A stretch of DNA of 64,000 bases from Microstegium vimineum (Eukaryota; Streptophyta; Magnoliopsida; Poales; Poaceae). Of the stretch, positions 32,701 to 44,292 are shown in pieces; position 1 is the stretch's first letter, and each line of letters begins with the position of its first letter. Position numbers and translations under genes: made by a program. The stretch covers positions 15,329,291-15,393,290 of the forward strand of contig CM039120.1 of assembly GCA_022036555.1 (NCBI GenBank), in the 5' to 3' direction. The notes below the pieces were generated by a model. The model did no database searches and was not told the DNA's origin. It was given only the letters and a program-made list of their open reading frames with translations.

Positions 32701-34839
32701 AAAAAACTTAACTTCTCAAAAATAAGATGTACAATTATTCAGAAACAAATGAAGTACGTACGGTTTCAGTATGCACTGTACTGCGTTCAAGCTGAGGAGT
32801 CTTTGGCTGCTTTTTCATGACACCGTTTTCAGATTTGTTATATGAGAATGGTTCAAATATGGCCGATAAGTGTAAATGAGGACCGTAAGTTTGACATATA
32901 AATACGCAAGAGCAACCAGCTCTTTTTTGCTCACTGTACGGCCAATATACAAATACGTAGGAATAACCAGCTCTTCCTTAAATCAGAGGCCGTCACGGTA
33001 TATCTTATTTCGTGGACGAAAAATGCAAATCTTATTTCTATGAATTACTAATATATACTACTCCGTAGCAACTTAAACGCTCGACTATAGTAGAGAACGA
33101 AATGTACGTCTGTACGTGCCACAGCTCCTGCATCACGTACTTGCATTATACTATGGGACAATTTGGCAGCGTTTCATGGAGCAGAGAAGAATCACTCATT
33201 AGCTACCGAACGCATTTTTTTAATGAAAGGTTCTGCTGATTTTGTGAAGTAATTATCTAAAATAAGCTAAGAGACCGAGGACTTAAAAAAATAGCTTTAA
33301 CTGATCGGTGAAGTGATTTCTATATTGATTTTGAGAGCTTAGGCTAAAAAATTATAGAAATTATTTTTTGTCACAGAACTACTTCATCAGTGAATCAAGA
33401 AACACAACTAGGAAACACAGCCGAAGAATAATGCAAGAGAACACAACTCTATCAAACACAAAGCGAAGTATACTCCTTTAGCGTGTATATATATATATAT
33501 GATGATATGAACCGAGGATGCACCTACAGAGAATGTATACGCACCTACTACTACCATGCACGTTTTATGTCACGAGATGTTGTCGACACGAGAATCAACG
33601 CCTATCGTTCTACTGTAGGAGTATGTACCACGGTATATCCAACATGTTCGGTAGTGGTTTTAACGGTACTGTACCTTATTCTCTCTTACCTAGCATTATT
33701 GATCAGCACGAGCCTTGCTAGTACACATGCCTCTGCTCTCCAAATCTATCCCTACCACCCGTTCCCGCTCCGCCCAGAGTACTCACCTTTTTTTATATAC
33801 ACTCTCCGTTTTAAATTATAAATTATTTCAAAAAATCTTGAAGAATTAAAATATTTTATGTTTAATCAAAATTATAAAAATTCATAAGTTATACTATAAA
33901 AATATAATTAATGGAAAATTTAATAATATTTAGTTGATATCTTATTATATTAATTAAGTTAAATTTAAAATATTTTGACTCAATTTTTTTATAATTTATA
34001 ATTTGGGGCGGAGTGTGACGGGCGAGTAAAGTTACGGCGCCTGCCTATATATACTCTGTACTGCGGTAATATAGGTGGCCCGTGTGGTCGCAGCAGTAAT
34101 AATAAAGGAAATTAATGCTAGCGCTGTGGCGCGGGATCCATGCCATCGGACGTACCTCCGCTGGTACGTGGCGCTGCTGTCCGTGAAGTAGACGTGGCCG
34201 GTCTCCTGGTCGACGTCCACGCCGTTGACGAAGTTGAACGGCTTGCCGCCGGCCTCCGTGGCCACCACCTCCGCCAGTCCGCCGTGGCGCCCCGCGCGCA
34301 TCAGCCCCAGGTACGCGTCGGCGTAGTAGAGGTCGCCGGACGCGCGGTGGAACTGCAGGCCTAGCGGCCGCCCGCACGCGCTCTCCGGCAACGTCAGCCT
34401 CTTCTTCGCCGCGCACATCGCCACCGTCCTGCCGGCCGGATAATTTGGTTGTTTAGTGTTAAGTACTAGCAGATATATATGCACGACGACGTACGCCGAT
34501 GTAGAGCGCGCAATGCATGCATGTATATACGTACTCGTGCTTGTAGTTGTGGGCGAATTCGGTCCAACCGCGCTGGGCGTCGCCGCGCCAGCGAAGGACG
34601 CGGCCGTTGGAGACGCCGGTGTAGGGCCCGTCGCCGCGGTGGTCGAAGGCGAGGCTCTCTGGGCCGAACGCCGGCCGGCCAAGGCGCACGGGGAGAACCC
34701 TCTGCCCCACGTAGATGGACTTCATCTCCTCGTGGGAGGTGGCCATGGACGGCAACTGCACAAGCAGCAGCAGAAGATGCAGAGAGGAGGAGAGGGAGAG
34801 CAGGAGCGAGGTGGAGGGACAACGCTTGGCGACCTCCAT
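29748..34839 (-). CDS. Strictosidine synthase-like (SSL) protein, three exons
   Basis: Six-bladed beta-propeller hydrolase-like protein. Most plant SSLs are not true strictosidine synthases and their substrates are unknown. Exons on the minus strand are 34839-34535 (305 bp), 34428-34156 (273 bp) and 30261-29748 (514 bp), giving 363 residues. The N-terminus (MEVAKRCPSTSLLL...LLLLLVQLPS) is a signal peptide or membrane anchor, so the protein probably enters the secretory pathway or vacuole. Family blocks: GPESLAFD, TGVSNGRVLRW, CGRPLGLQFH, GDLYYADAYLGLM, NGVDVDQETGHVYFTDSSATYQR, LTGEATGRLLRYDP, SFPNGVALSADGTHVVVAET, GYPDNVRR and HYWVALN. Splice choice: donor GTACGTAT after CAC GA, acceptor GGCAG giving E-T-V-A-M-C. 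The second donor is GTACGT and the acceptor TTCTTGCAG. Intron 1 is 106 bp. Intron 2 is 3.9 kb and contains MITEs. The frame is intact. Confidence 0.87.
30360..30554. mobile_element. Tourist-like MITE in SSL intron 2
   Basis: 195 bp, ends GGGTCTGTTTGTTATAG and CCAAACATACCC, TTA on both sides (30357-30359, 30555-30557). Long inverted arms (CTAAAGTTTAGCCATTAAATT and complement). Confidence 0.85.
30558..33797. other. Bulk of SSL intron 2
   Basis: No exon-like coding. Contains a (GCTCGT/GCTCGC)n run at about 31850-31883, a GGAGCCGGAGG-rich block near 31995-32110 that resembles the MITE of ENO1 intron 1, a degraded MITE-like region near 32190-32530, and a short (TA)n near 33486-33500. Confidence 0.45.
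33798..34016. mobile_element. Stowaway-like MITE next to SSL exon 2
   Basis: Left end CACTCTCCGTTTTAAATTAT and right end ATAATTTGGGGCGGAGTGTG form inverted termini with an AT-rich interior. The element ends about 140 bp from the SSL exon 2 donor. The TA duplication is not clean. Confidence 0.6.
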
Positions 34840-35494
34840 GTTCTTAGGAGAAAAAGAGGTCTTAGCTTTGCTTTTTTGGTATAGCGTACTCGTGGTCTTT
34901 CTTTTCTCTGTGTGGCCACGGCCGGACAGTGTAAGTGTAAGGGCATGCATGTGGTGTGGTGCCTCTTATAGAAGTTGTCAGCACTCAGCAGGCTCCTTCA
35001 TCACTCGGGCGTCAGACTTCGGAAGTGCACCAAGGAACGACAGGTGTGCCCCAAGCATGATCGCACAACAACACACTGAATTTATCCTAGCTATTGAGGC
35101 TTCGCTTGGTTACATAGAAACTATTCCCAGCCAAATGATTTCTTCACAGATTTATATAACCGTTCCAGGTGGAGAATGGCCAATTGCTGGAAAACCGAAC
35201 AGAGCCGCGCGCGCACCATCGAAGGAATGTTCATATCAGGTTACACTAGGGTCGGTGTTTTTTTAATCACATCAGAATATCAGGAGCTTGTTTAGATACA
35301 ACAACTTTTGAAAAAACAACACTGTAGCATTTTTTTTTGGTATTTATCAACTATTGTCTAGATTTGTTTCATAAATTACAGATAAATTGTGTAATTATTT
35401 ATTTTTTTATCTATATTTAATACTTCGTTCATGCGTTTAAAGATTTATTGCGACAGAAAATCTTATAAATTTTTGAGATTTTAAAGACATCTAA
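34840..35494. other. SSL upstream region
   Basis: Minus-strand promoter side of the SSL gene. TATAAGAGGC on the minus strand (plus GCCTCTTATA, about 34961-34970) is a plausible TATA box about 120 bp upstream of the ATG. No other feature. Confidence 0.4.
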
Positions 35495-35799
35495 GGCCCT
35501 GTTTAGTTCCAACCAAAATCCAAAATCTCAACTATTTTGGATTTCAAAATCCAAAATGCAAAATATTTTGGTAGAGTGTTTAGTTCCAACCAAAATTTGG
35601 CTTCCAATAATAAGGATTGTGAGGATGACACACAAACCAATGCAAAGATTCTCTTATTTTGGCCTTTTGAGTCCAAAATCCAAAATGAGAAATGAACCAC
35701 TTTTTGCCAAATATTTTGGGTGGTGTTTAGTTTCATTTTGTAAAAATGAAGAGTCAAAATCCAAAATATTTTGAATTTTATGGGGAATTAAACACCCTC
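35495..35799. mobile_element. Tourist-like MITE
   Basis: 305 bp, ends GGCCCTGTTTAGTTCC and GGGAATTAAACACCCTC, TAA on both sides (35492-35494, 35800-35802). Interior repeats of CCAAAATCCAAAAT in both orientations. Confidence 0.8.
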
Positions 35800-36640
35800 T
35801 AAATAAAGGCCAGGTTACTTAGATCGAAAATGACGACCCAAATCCACCTGGTACACTGGTCAGGTCGAGCTGAGCTAAGCTGGGTTAGTTTTTTTTTCTC
35901 TAGGCGGTCAGGTACTCAGGTTCGGGTGACGTCAGAGAGGATCCCGCTATTCAGCGCGCGCTGGGCGCTATTTAGCGCGTCGGCGGCGCTGCACACTCAC
36001 CGGAAGCAGGTGCGGCAACACCTCTCCGCAACCGTAAAATTATGGAAGTTTAATTTTGTATCCTCAATCGTAGAAGTAGATCGATCTCGTTTCAACCACC
36101 ATGCTGCAAATACGGGTAGGCAAGGCTGGCCCGCTACCATAAAGGTAAGGTCATTTGACTTCCACACAACCGTAAAAAGGGCCAAGACGATCGATGCCTC
36201 GTCTTAATTAGTACTTGTAGAAAAAGCAGGAGACAGTGAACAGTTTGATCGAGTACTTTCCGTGAATCTATTGCCGCTAACCAGAAATTGACGAGCATGT
36301 TTTAAAAACAATAAAGTACATTTTTCTTTTTTCTCGATAGGGTCTTTTATCCGTTTTTCATTAAGAGAAAATGGCATAAGAAAATGCCGGAACATTGATA
36401 CAAGACTCACAAGTAATCCTAGGATTACCGGCGGAATCCCAAAGACAAACGAACAACAAGAAAACACAAGGTGGGAGAACTCCACCACAAAGCACCAACC
36501 GACTATACCTACCAAAGAAAAATACATCCGTGCAATAGTCACCAACATAGGGTGGGTGAAGCCATGGTGGTACTGGTACAACATCCACCGGTAGAAAGCT
36601 TATCGTCCATACATTTTTCAACATTCAACTCGGTATGAAG
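35800..36640. other. Intergenic, nothing supported
   Basis: No gene or element boundaries I can defend. A GC-rich patch with GCGCGC words lies at 35945-36000. Confidence 0.4.
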
Positions 36641-37603
36641 TTTAATTATTAACCTTCAAATATAAAACCGGGTAACAATCACTCTATAACTGTCAAAACC
36701 AGACAAATTTGGTCATGAAGTTGGTTTTAAAAATGATTTTATATGTAAGAAGGTGCTGAAATTTTATATTATTATTTTTTAACATCTTAGCATTCTTGAA
36801 TGAAAAAAACTCAAAACTATAAAATTGTAGAACCCATTGATAACTACAACTTTGGTAAAAAAATATCTTCATTTGACTCCATATAAAAATATGTTATTTT
36901 TTTAATGCAGCAAAGGTTTTTTTACGAAATGCAGCAAGGGTTAGTATGCGATTATTAAGGTGCTAAAACTTTATATTATTCTTTTTGAGCATTTTAGTGT
37001 TCTCAAATGAAAAATTTAAACCTAGGAAGTTGTACACATCATCTGGATCTACAACTTTTATACAAAATTGATATTCATATGATATCGTATTGAAGATTTA
37101 TGATTTTTCGAAAGTTAAGTTTTGTTATTCCATAATTTTATTTTGTCGCGTGATAAGATTTAACTTTCAAAAAATCATAACTCTCCAATATGACATTGGG
37201 TAAAGATTAATTATATATAAAAATTATAGACCCTGATGAGGTGTACAACTTTCTAGTTTTAAGTTTTTTTCTTTCGAGGATGTTAATATACTCCAAAACA
37301 TATTATAAATTTTTAGCACATAAATAATCTCTTACTAGCGTATATCGTATTAGAAAAATAATATATTTCTTGTATGACGTCAAAAGAAGATATTGTTTAT
37401 ACCAAAGTTATATTGCTCTTAGAGATCTAAAACTTTGTAATTTTGAGTTTTTATTTGAGAATGTTAAAAAAATAATATAAAATTTCATCATATTTCGAAA
37501 ATAGAAAATCGCTCTTAAATCAACCCAATGACCAAATTTGTTCGGCTTTGACGGTTGGAGGGTGTTTGTTACCCGATTTCATAATTGAATGTTGATAATC
37601 GAA
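36641..37603. mobile_element. Non-autonomous element with long inverted arms
   Basis: The left arm (36641-36790, ACCGGGTAACAATCACT...GACAAATTTGGTCAT) is complementary to the right arm (about 37450-37603, ATGACCAAATTTGTTC...GGTGTTTGTTACCCGA). Further inverted blocks continue inward (AAATTTTATATTATT...). No coding content and no clear target duplication. Confidence 0.65.
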
Positions 37604-37724
37604 AGGTTGAAAAGCGTGCTTTGCTCTTTTCAGAAAAAGATCAGAGAGAGTAACAACGATAGGAGAGAATTAATATGTGAATCGCAGTCTTAGCGGTAAA
37701 TTGTCACCGTGGGGTACTTGCCAC

Positions 37725-38014
37725 TTTTTGAGATTACACACTACAACGCAGACGCTCAACACGTACGCACACTTACCCCTATGAACACACGTATGCAAAT
37801 CCTACCCCTATGAGCACCTTCGAAGGACTGAGCCGACAAATCTTGAAGTCCACGAAGTCACCACAGGTGCCTCGCTGTCGACGGGAACGTCGCCTACCAC
37901 TTGATGCATAACGCCGGAAAATTCTGGAATAAATTCAGAATATGGTGTCACACCCAGGATTTGAACCCTGGGTGGGAGCCCCCCAACCAATAACCTTTAC
38001 CATTGCGCTGCCAC
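37725..38014 (-). mobile_element. tRNA-derived SINE
   Basis: On the minus strand the 5' end reads GTGGCAGCGCAATGGTAAAG (A-box-like). About 40 bp later comes the B box GGTTCAAATCC (37957-37967), then a ~200-bp body ending GCGTCTGCGTTGTAGTGTG and a short A run. The order A box, B box, body, A tail is that of a grass SINE. Confidence 0.75.
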
Positions 38015-38430
38015 TTAGTTCATTGCAAGTTGTATAAGATGTTTTTTGACTTCTGTAAATACGTTGCTTTTAATATGTATCTAAATATAGGGTATGATTG
38101 GTTGCAGAGCCAGCCTAGAGCTAGGATGGTCAGACCGTGCATGATCAAATAAGCCACGTCAAGCTTGTGTAGGTGGTTATGTTTGGTTGTTTTTTTATTA
38201 GTCCAGTATGAGACGATGTCGTGTTTAATCGTCCTGCATCGCAAGTGAAGTAAAAATTAAGAAAATGGATCAAGGCATGCGAGATGGCAGAGGGTAAATG
38301 TATGAGACAAAGCCGGCAAAACGTTGGAGGAGAACCAAACACGGCACATGAATGAGGCTATGCAGGCAAATCGCGCAAGGACGGCTGTGCATAATAAATA
38401 CAACGTACCTAGAAAAGTCAAAATATTTTA
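38015..38430. other. Intergenic, nothing supported
   Basis: No coding or element boundary recognised. Confidence 0.4.
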
Positions 38431-38690
38431 CTCCCCTATACTCAAAAAACTTGTCGATTTAGAAAATGACACGGTCTCCAAAGTATAACTTTGACCACAT
38501 ATTTTTTTAAAAAATATTTATTGAAATATAATATATATATATTTCTATGAAAATATTTTTGAATACAAATCTATTGATATGATTTTTATATTTTCAAACT
38601 CAATAATTTAAAAGTTATTTATGATTTATATTTTTAATGTTTGACTAAAACCTCATCCTAAATGATAAGGTTTTTTAAGTATGGAGGGAG
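38431..38690. mobile_element. Stowaway MITE
   Basis: 260 bp, ends CTCCCCTATACTCAAAAAAC and TTTTTTAAGTATGGAGGGAG, TA on both sides (38429-38430, 38691-38692). Confidence 0.85.
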
Positions 38691-38762
38691 TAGGTGAGAT
38701 CAGGAAAACAATTTTTTTTTTGTTCAGAATGGAGGGAGCAGGTGAGATCGGGAAAACATTTT
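38682..38762. repeat. Tandem duplication overlapping the Stowaway right end
   Basis: TGGAGGGAGTAGGTGAGATC followed by GGAAAACAATTTTTT is repeated about 48 bp later as TGGAGGGAGCAGGTGAGATC, GGGAAAACATTTTTT. Confidence 0.75.
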
Positions 38763-39150
38763 TTCGGATCCCTAATTAAATTCTATGCGGGTTGGTTCGA
38801 CGAGGCATGTGATCGTGGTCCCATATGTGCCACTGCCATTCGCCGTACAACATTCACTCCAATCCCTTATATCTTCCAGAATCCTCCAAATTCCATCCCA
38901 ATTGCCTATGGTTCCAAATCACAGATGCTAGATCTTCGCTCCTGCATCAGCCCCTAGTCAAAGGGTTAGTTTCACAATGGCTACTCTGTACATACCATCA
39001 CTTTGTGAATCTACTCGTTGGACTAGTAAAAAAAGGAAGTTTTTATAGCCTCCAAGGTATAATTTGTTAGATATATATCAAATATAGGTTTAATTAAGAT
39101 TTGAATTGTATTATCGGTTACGGTAGAGTTTGGGTCCAACTCTGTAACCT
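38763..39150. other. Intergenic, nothing supported
   Basis: Short plus-strand frames without motifs. Confidence 0.35.
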
Positions 39151-39442
39151 AAGAGCATCTCTAAGAGTCTTTTTAAATTAACTCTCTAAATTATCATTTG
39201 GCGTCGATCATTTATATAAAAAATATTTTCTATATATTTTCACTCTCCAAAAGCTTGTATATATCTTGTGCACATTTTACATAGTCATTCTCACTATTTA
39301 TATTTGGTTAGTGAGAAATACAAAATAGAGGATGACTATATTTAAATGACCATTTACATAAGTTATTGGAAGATATTTTTTCATCAAAATATTTATTCCT
39401 AACAATTAGAAATGGTTTTGAAAGTATTTGGAGATGCTCTAG
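39151..39442. mobile_element. MITE of the GAGCATCTCCAAG family
   Basis: Left AAGAGCATCTCTAAGAGTC, right TTTGGAGATGCTCT. Shares ends and interior words (TTAACTCTCTAAATTATCATT) with the interrupted copy at 8062-8584. Confidence 0.7.
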
Positions 39443-39815
39443 GAGGCCATAAATATGCGTCCCACCTTCTTATAATCCGAGGCCATGGTAACACTATCAT
39501 GCTAGTGTAGCTGTTGTTTACCGGAGAAGCGTCTGTAGTCTACTTAGGTTAGGTAGCCAAACCTTGTTAAAGAGCATCATGCCTTGATGTCATTCTCACG
39601 TGTGATTTGTTGGCGTGTCGTTCTCGTTAAAAAAAAACCATTGATTGGACACCGTCAGCATGTTGGTATACTATTGGTGAATTTATAACACAAAATGCAT
39701 GGATCGACCATCCACCATGGACCATGGACCAGCGACCGACAATGTGCAGGTGACATTACCACTAGCCGGATAGATGGACAACCTATAAGGGTAGATTCAG
39801 ACCGCCATAGTAACA
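39443..39815. other. Intergenic, nothing supported
   Basis: No recognised feature. Confidence 0.35.
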
Positions 39816-40646
39816 GGGGAATTTTGCTATTGGACACTCATAATAATCTCTTTTTGTTGCTGACACTGAAAATAGTGAGATTTGTTAGAGGTTTTATTGG
39901 TGGACACCATGCCCAACAAATTGTTTTGAAAAAATGATATAAAATCATATAAGTACCAAAAAATTATACTATAAAATCTTCTATGCTCTACATGATGAGA
40001 ACTATTCAGCAAAAATATTATTTTGCACTGAAATGATCATTTTGCCCCTCTTCACAAATAGACAAAGTTAAACATTATTAATTTGTTTATATATTTGTAG
40101 GACACTAAAAATCTTGAAAACATCACAGAATATGTACATCACCAAATCATGACTATGCTAAAAAATATCATCTCAAAATAATAAAGTTTCATATATCTAT
40201 TAAGCTTGACACGATATAAATCTAAAACTCAGTCATGCTAAATATACCATTATAAACTTTATTATTTTGAGCTAATATTTTTAACATAGTCAAGATTTGG
40301 TGATATACACATTCTATGATTTCCTTGATTTTTTAGTATTCTATAAACATATTTAGAAATTAATCATGGTTCAATTTGTCTATTTTTGAAGAGGGACAAA
40401 ATGGTCATTTTAGTACAAAACAATATTTTTACTATGTAGTTCTGATTATGTAGAGTATAAAAGATTTTATAGTATACTTTTTGGGTACTTATATGATTTT
40501 ATATCAATTTTTTTGAAATGATTTATTGGGCATGATATCCACAAGCAAATTTAATAAAAAACAGAGTGTCCTTTAGCAAATCTCAATATTTTCAGTGTCC
40601 AGCAGCAAAGAGAGTTCATTGTGAATGTCCAGTAGCAAAATTCCCC
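39816..40646. mobile_element. 831-bp nearly complete palindromic (foldback) element
   Basis: Ends GGGGAATTTTGCTATTGGACA and TGTCCAGTAGCAAAATTCCCC. The two halves are imperfect inverted copies along most of the length, including CATTTTGCCCCTC...GAGGGACAAAATG and a centre near 40190-40265 (AATAAAGTTTCATATA...TATAAACTTTATT). No coding content. A target duplication is not obvious. Confidence 0.75.
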
Positions 40647-41432
40647 GAGGAACAAGCATTGACGGACGCCCCATGATGTCCTGATGAGAATGGATGTGCC
40701 ATCAGGGCTCAGGCAAAAGTGCCGTACCGGAGATCTAGACATGTTTGGCTCATTGTTTTTATGGATGATAAGTCGGTTGATATTATTTTTAGATGTTTTT
40801 GTTGTGAGAGAAAAATACTATACCAGTGAAATGATTTTCCCTCCATCACCCATCTCAAGATTTAACACAGCGAGATCTGTAATATTTATGATAAACATAT
40901 GCATTGATAACCACCCTTTTGAAGTATTTGTAAACAGAAAGTGTGAGAGTGTTGAAAATGTCATGTGTGGTAATGATAGAGAGACTAATGGGTTCAAGAG
41001 ATGTCTCATATGAGCATGAGTTTGATAAGATAGTTATGTAATAGATTCCATGCTCATTGATGTCATCTTCCTCTCCAATATCTATGATTGATATTTAATT
41101 TATGTATATACAAATTTCCAGATTAGTGACTCTTGAATTGGTCTCGTTTGGGGGCCTCCTCTATACTTGGATGATTTATATTTTCAAATAGAGTTAAAAC
41201 TAAACCAAGGCTAGAGAAAGATGTCTCCCAAACCATCGTTATACAAGTAGGGCGAAGCTCATAACCATTTATAAGAATGAGGTATGAAGATGGTGGAGTC
41301 TCCAACAAGTCGCCCTTTGAAGTAGAGTATTTATAGGTGTGGTAAGACGAATATGGTATGGTGAGAAAGATGGTAAAAAGGAAAAAGGTAAACGAATGAC
41401 CATAGTTCGAAACTAGCACAACTACCGTTCCT
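40647..41432. other. Intergenic, nothing supported
   Basis: No protein or element signature recognised in either strand. Confidence 0.35.
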
Positions 41433-42937
41433 TGTCAACGACGCTAGAAAGCTAGCTTATTGGTATTTATTACGCACACAGAAAAATCCGCAAGTGCATG
41501 AATATCGCTGTAGCTTTCACCTGGGAGTATTCCAAAAGGGTATCGATTTCCACGGGAACGCGAAGTGAACTAGCAACGAGAGAAGATCATCCAAGGATAG
41601 ATAAAATATAATATTTTGGTGGGTAGAGATAAAGTTTCCTAAGAGTTCTTTAGTTGATCTAAGAATCAAAGATACTTCAAGATTATCTATATCGAGACAT
41701 CAGAACACTAGCCACGGAAAGGGATGAGAAGGGGGCTAGAAAGCTCTAACTACCGTCCTACAGACACCAACCCTAACGTGGTGGAGTATGTTGGCCATCA
41801 GGGCTGTCACCACCTGGGGCTCCCACGACTATCCGTGAAGGCTGGGTGCAACTCTAGGTAATCGTAAGGCTAAGCACCATGCATAATCTATTAATTACTA
41901 CTCTAGCTTCGCGAAGACTAAAGAACTTGATGCAAGCAGGATCTAATAAATAACTTGAAAGTAAATACCAAAAGTAAATTAAGAACTCAGGAATTATGAA
42001 TTGAAGAACCTGGAGATTGCTCAAAGACGAACCAGATACTGCAAAAGTACAACGTTGAGGAAGATCCGACATGCCCGGCTCATCCATAGCTCTCTCCTTA
42101 ATCTCTCTCTAATTTACAACTAGAACTAGATTTAGAACTACATGAATTATAACTAGAACTGGAACTAGAGGGACCTCTACTACTTGGATGGAGACTTGAA
42201 ACCCTAGCTTTTGCTCTGTAGGTAGATGATGGTCTTCAGGGGAGGTCTGCCCCTCTATTTATAGCCATGTGGAATCAACCGTAGCCCTCGGATCAAACCG
42301 ACCTTGAACAACGGTTGATATGCATCCTAGGAGGCGGTGGAGGAAGTTTCCAGAAGACGATCCAGATCTGCTACTATAGAGGGCCGATCGACAAGGGGGT
42401 GGGATCGGTCGGCCCCACCTGGTGGCGCCTCGGCTCTCGCTTCTTTCCCACGGTCTCTGGTGTCCTCTAGAGTCTTCTAGTGTTGGTTTCCAATCCGTTT
42501 GTGTAAGGAAACGTGTCGTGGTGAGATTCTCCCTTTCCAGATCCTATTTTAGGCCTTGGAAAATATAGATTCATCAAAGCTGTGGAATTCTATCAGTTTA
42601 GCCCTCAAACATATATTGAGTGATGGTTCTGGTATGTTCTAGAATATTCATAAGTTAAATTTCGTTGCGGTGTTGATATCTTTCTCATCGGGGCTCCAAA
42701 TATAGCAAGTGATAGGTCCGTTTCGACCGGCTCGACGAGCTCTTTTAATGGTGTACTCCAATTCCTTATTTGAGATACTTTTATATAGTGAAAACTTCTA
42801 TATCCTGCAAAACAAGTGAGAACACCACAACTCGTGAAACTTGTTAGAATGAAACCCTACAACTATGTTTTGTAGTTTATTTATTATATTTCATGCAATA
42901 GTTGATGGTTATATTTAGAGTTTAGTGGCCATCAACA
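41433..42937 (-). mobile_element. Solo LTR of a Ty3/gypsy-like element
   Basis: Bounded by TGTCAACG and CATCAACA (TG...CA on either strand). The minus strand carries a TATA box (CTATAAATAG, plus 42255-42264) about 670 bp from the minus-strand 5' end. The block near 41478-41575 (TGTAGCTTTCACCTGGGAGT, then TATCGATTTCCACGGG) is a sequence I know from grass gypsy LTRs. No internal domain follows on either side. A 5-bp target duplication was not found, so the ends may have been altered. It appears to interrupt a CACTA remnant. Confidence 0.6.
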
Positions 42938-44292
42938 GACGACAGTAGGTGAGGAGCGCGGCGGATGGATCCAGACAGGCGCACGCGGTGAGGGGGCTGG
43001 ATCTCCGGGAAGCACGAACGTGGTGGGGGAGGCATGCGGACGTCGGATCGCCGGGGCACAGGGACATGTGAGCGCATGCGGTATGAATGTTTCTTCTTGA
43101 ACTTTTCACTTCTTCGATCCCAACATTGGGGCTCCTTTAGGTATTCCCTGTAAGCACTGTACGAAATGCATTAGTGTTAGTTAGCAATAAATGATCAATA
43201 AGCTAGGTGACTTACGTTTTCAAGCAATCTTCGAAGGCCTTGTACCCTTTTCTATTTACTGCCCTCAACGAGTCAAATATTACTGCCCTACCATCTTGAG
43301 GATAGATGAGAAATGCAACCCAATGTCCATCGACTTGGCCCTTATTACACCATTCAAACAAAATACAGGTTACGACGACGATGTAAGTTTATGATCCTAG
43401 CCACTTTGCTCTATGTACAATTTTGACTTACCCAAAGTGGTAAGCCGCCTTGATACAGTGCGGCCCATCTGGGTGAATCTTCTTCATCACTTCGCTGAGA
43501 TACCGCGGATCAAGTACCCTACTAATCTTGTACATCCATTCTGACCTATCCATATTGGCTGCAAACCGTACACATCAACAACATAAGCTTTTAGGCATAT
43601 AAAATTATAAAACTAGATAAAAAAGACACAAGCTTTTCTCTTTCCTCCCTTAATCTAATCTAGATGTAGATCTATAGCTAGAGAGCTCAAAAAGCAAGAA
43701 AAAAGAGAGAAAAGAGCATGGGAACCCTCTAAAAGCTTTTAGTCACCTAATATTATGATTCTAGATAAAAAAACACAAGCTTTCTCTCCTTCCTCCATGA
43801 AACTAGATCTAGATCATCCAAAGAGGTCAAAAAGCAAGGAAAAGAGAGAAAATAGACCATGTGAACCTTTTAAATACTTCTTATGATGTCCTCCTCCTCC
43901 AAAACAACACTCAAAACCAAAATCCAATGGTTTGGTTAAAAAATCGGGCAAAACCTCCCCCCTCACGAGTTTGGAAGAGAGAAGACTTGAGGAAGAAGAA
44001 GGTCGAACTGTATCTTATATAGAAAAGAAATAACCGTTGCGGACATTGTTATTTGACCGCTGCGGTTAATAGCGATTAACCGCAGCGGGCGGCATAACAT
44101 GACCACTGCGGTAAACACATTAACCGTGGCGGTCACATTATGCCGCCCGCTGCGGTAAATGGTTAACCGCAGCGGGCGCTTAAGCTGCCGGCCGAGCACA
44201 GCCGGTGCAGGGAATAACCGCAGCGGGCAGGAAGGGTGTCCGCCACTAAGGCTATTTTTGCAATGCTGCGCAAAATCTATTTTGACGTAGTG
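42938..44292 (-). mobile_element. CACTA (En/Spm) transposon end with gene remnant
   Basis: The plus strand ends CTATTTTGACGTAGTG at 44292, i.e. a CACTACGTCAAAATAG terminus on the minus strand. Just inside (44030-44240) is an array of CCGCTGCGGTTAA / TTAACCGCAGCGGGC motifs in both orientations, the subterminal repeats expected of CACTA elements. The opposite terminus is not in the window, and the solo LTR lies at the truncated side. Confidence 0.75.
43190..43563 (-). pseudogene. CACTA-borne Ulp1-protease-like gene fragment
   Basis: Minus-strand exon from about 43563 (after a TTTGCAG acceptor) begins MDRSEWMYKISR, resembling the N-terminal transposase-associated segment of CACTA proteins, and runs to HCIKAAYHFG with a GTAAGT donor near 43437. 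The next block (about 43383-43196) encodes CNKGQVDGHWVAFLIYPQDG then VIFDSLRAVNRKGYKAFEDC. GHW and FDSL match the His and Asp segments of C48 (Ulp1) peptidases often carried by CACTA elements. The Gln/Cys part is missing. Confidence 0.5.

Noticed and set aside
34140..34364. Plus-strand frame opposite SSL exon 2
   Set aside because: Antisense shadow of a GC-rich exon. The minus strand encodes conserved SSL blocks with matching splice sites.
37940..38014. Possible tRNA gene on the minus strand
   Set aside because: A and B boxes are present, but the sequence lacks a foldable cloverleaf and continues into a SINE body with an A tail.
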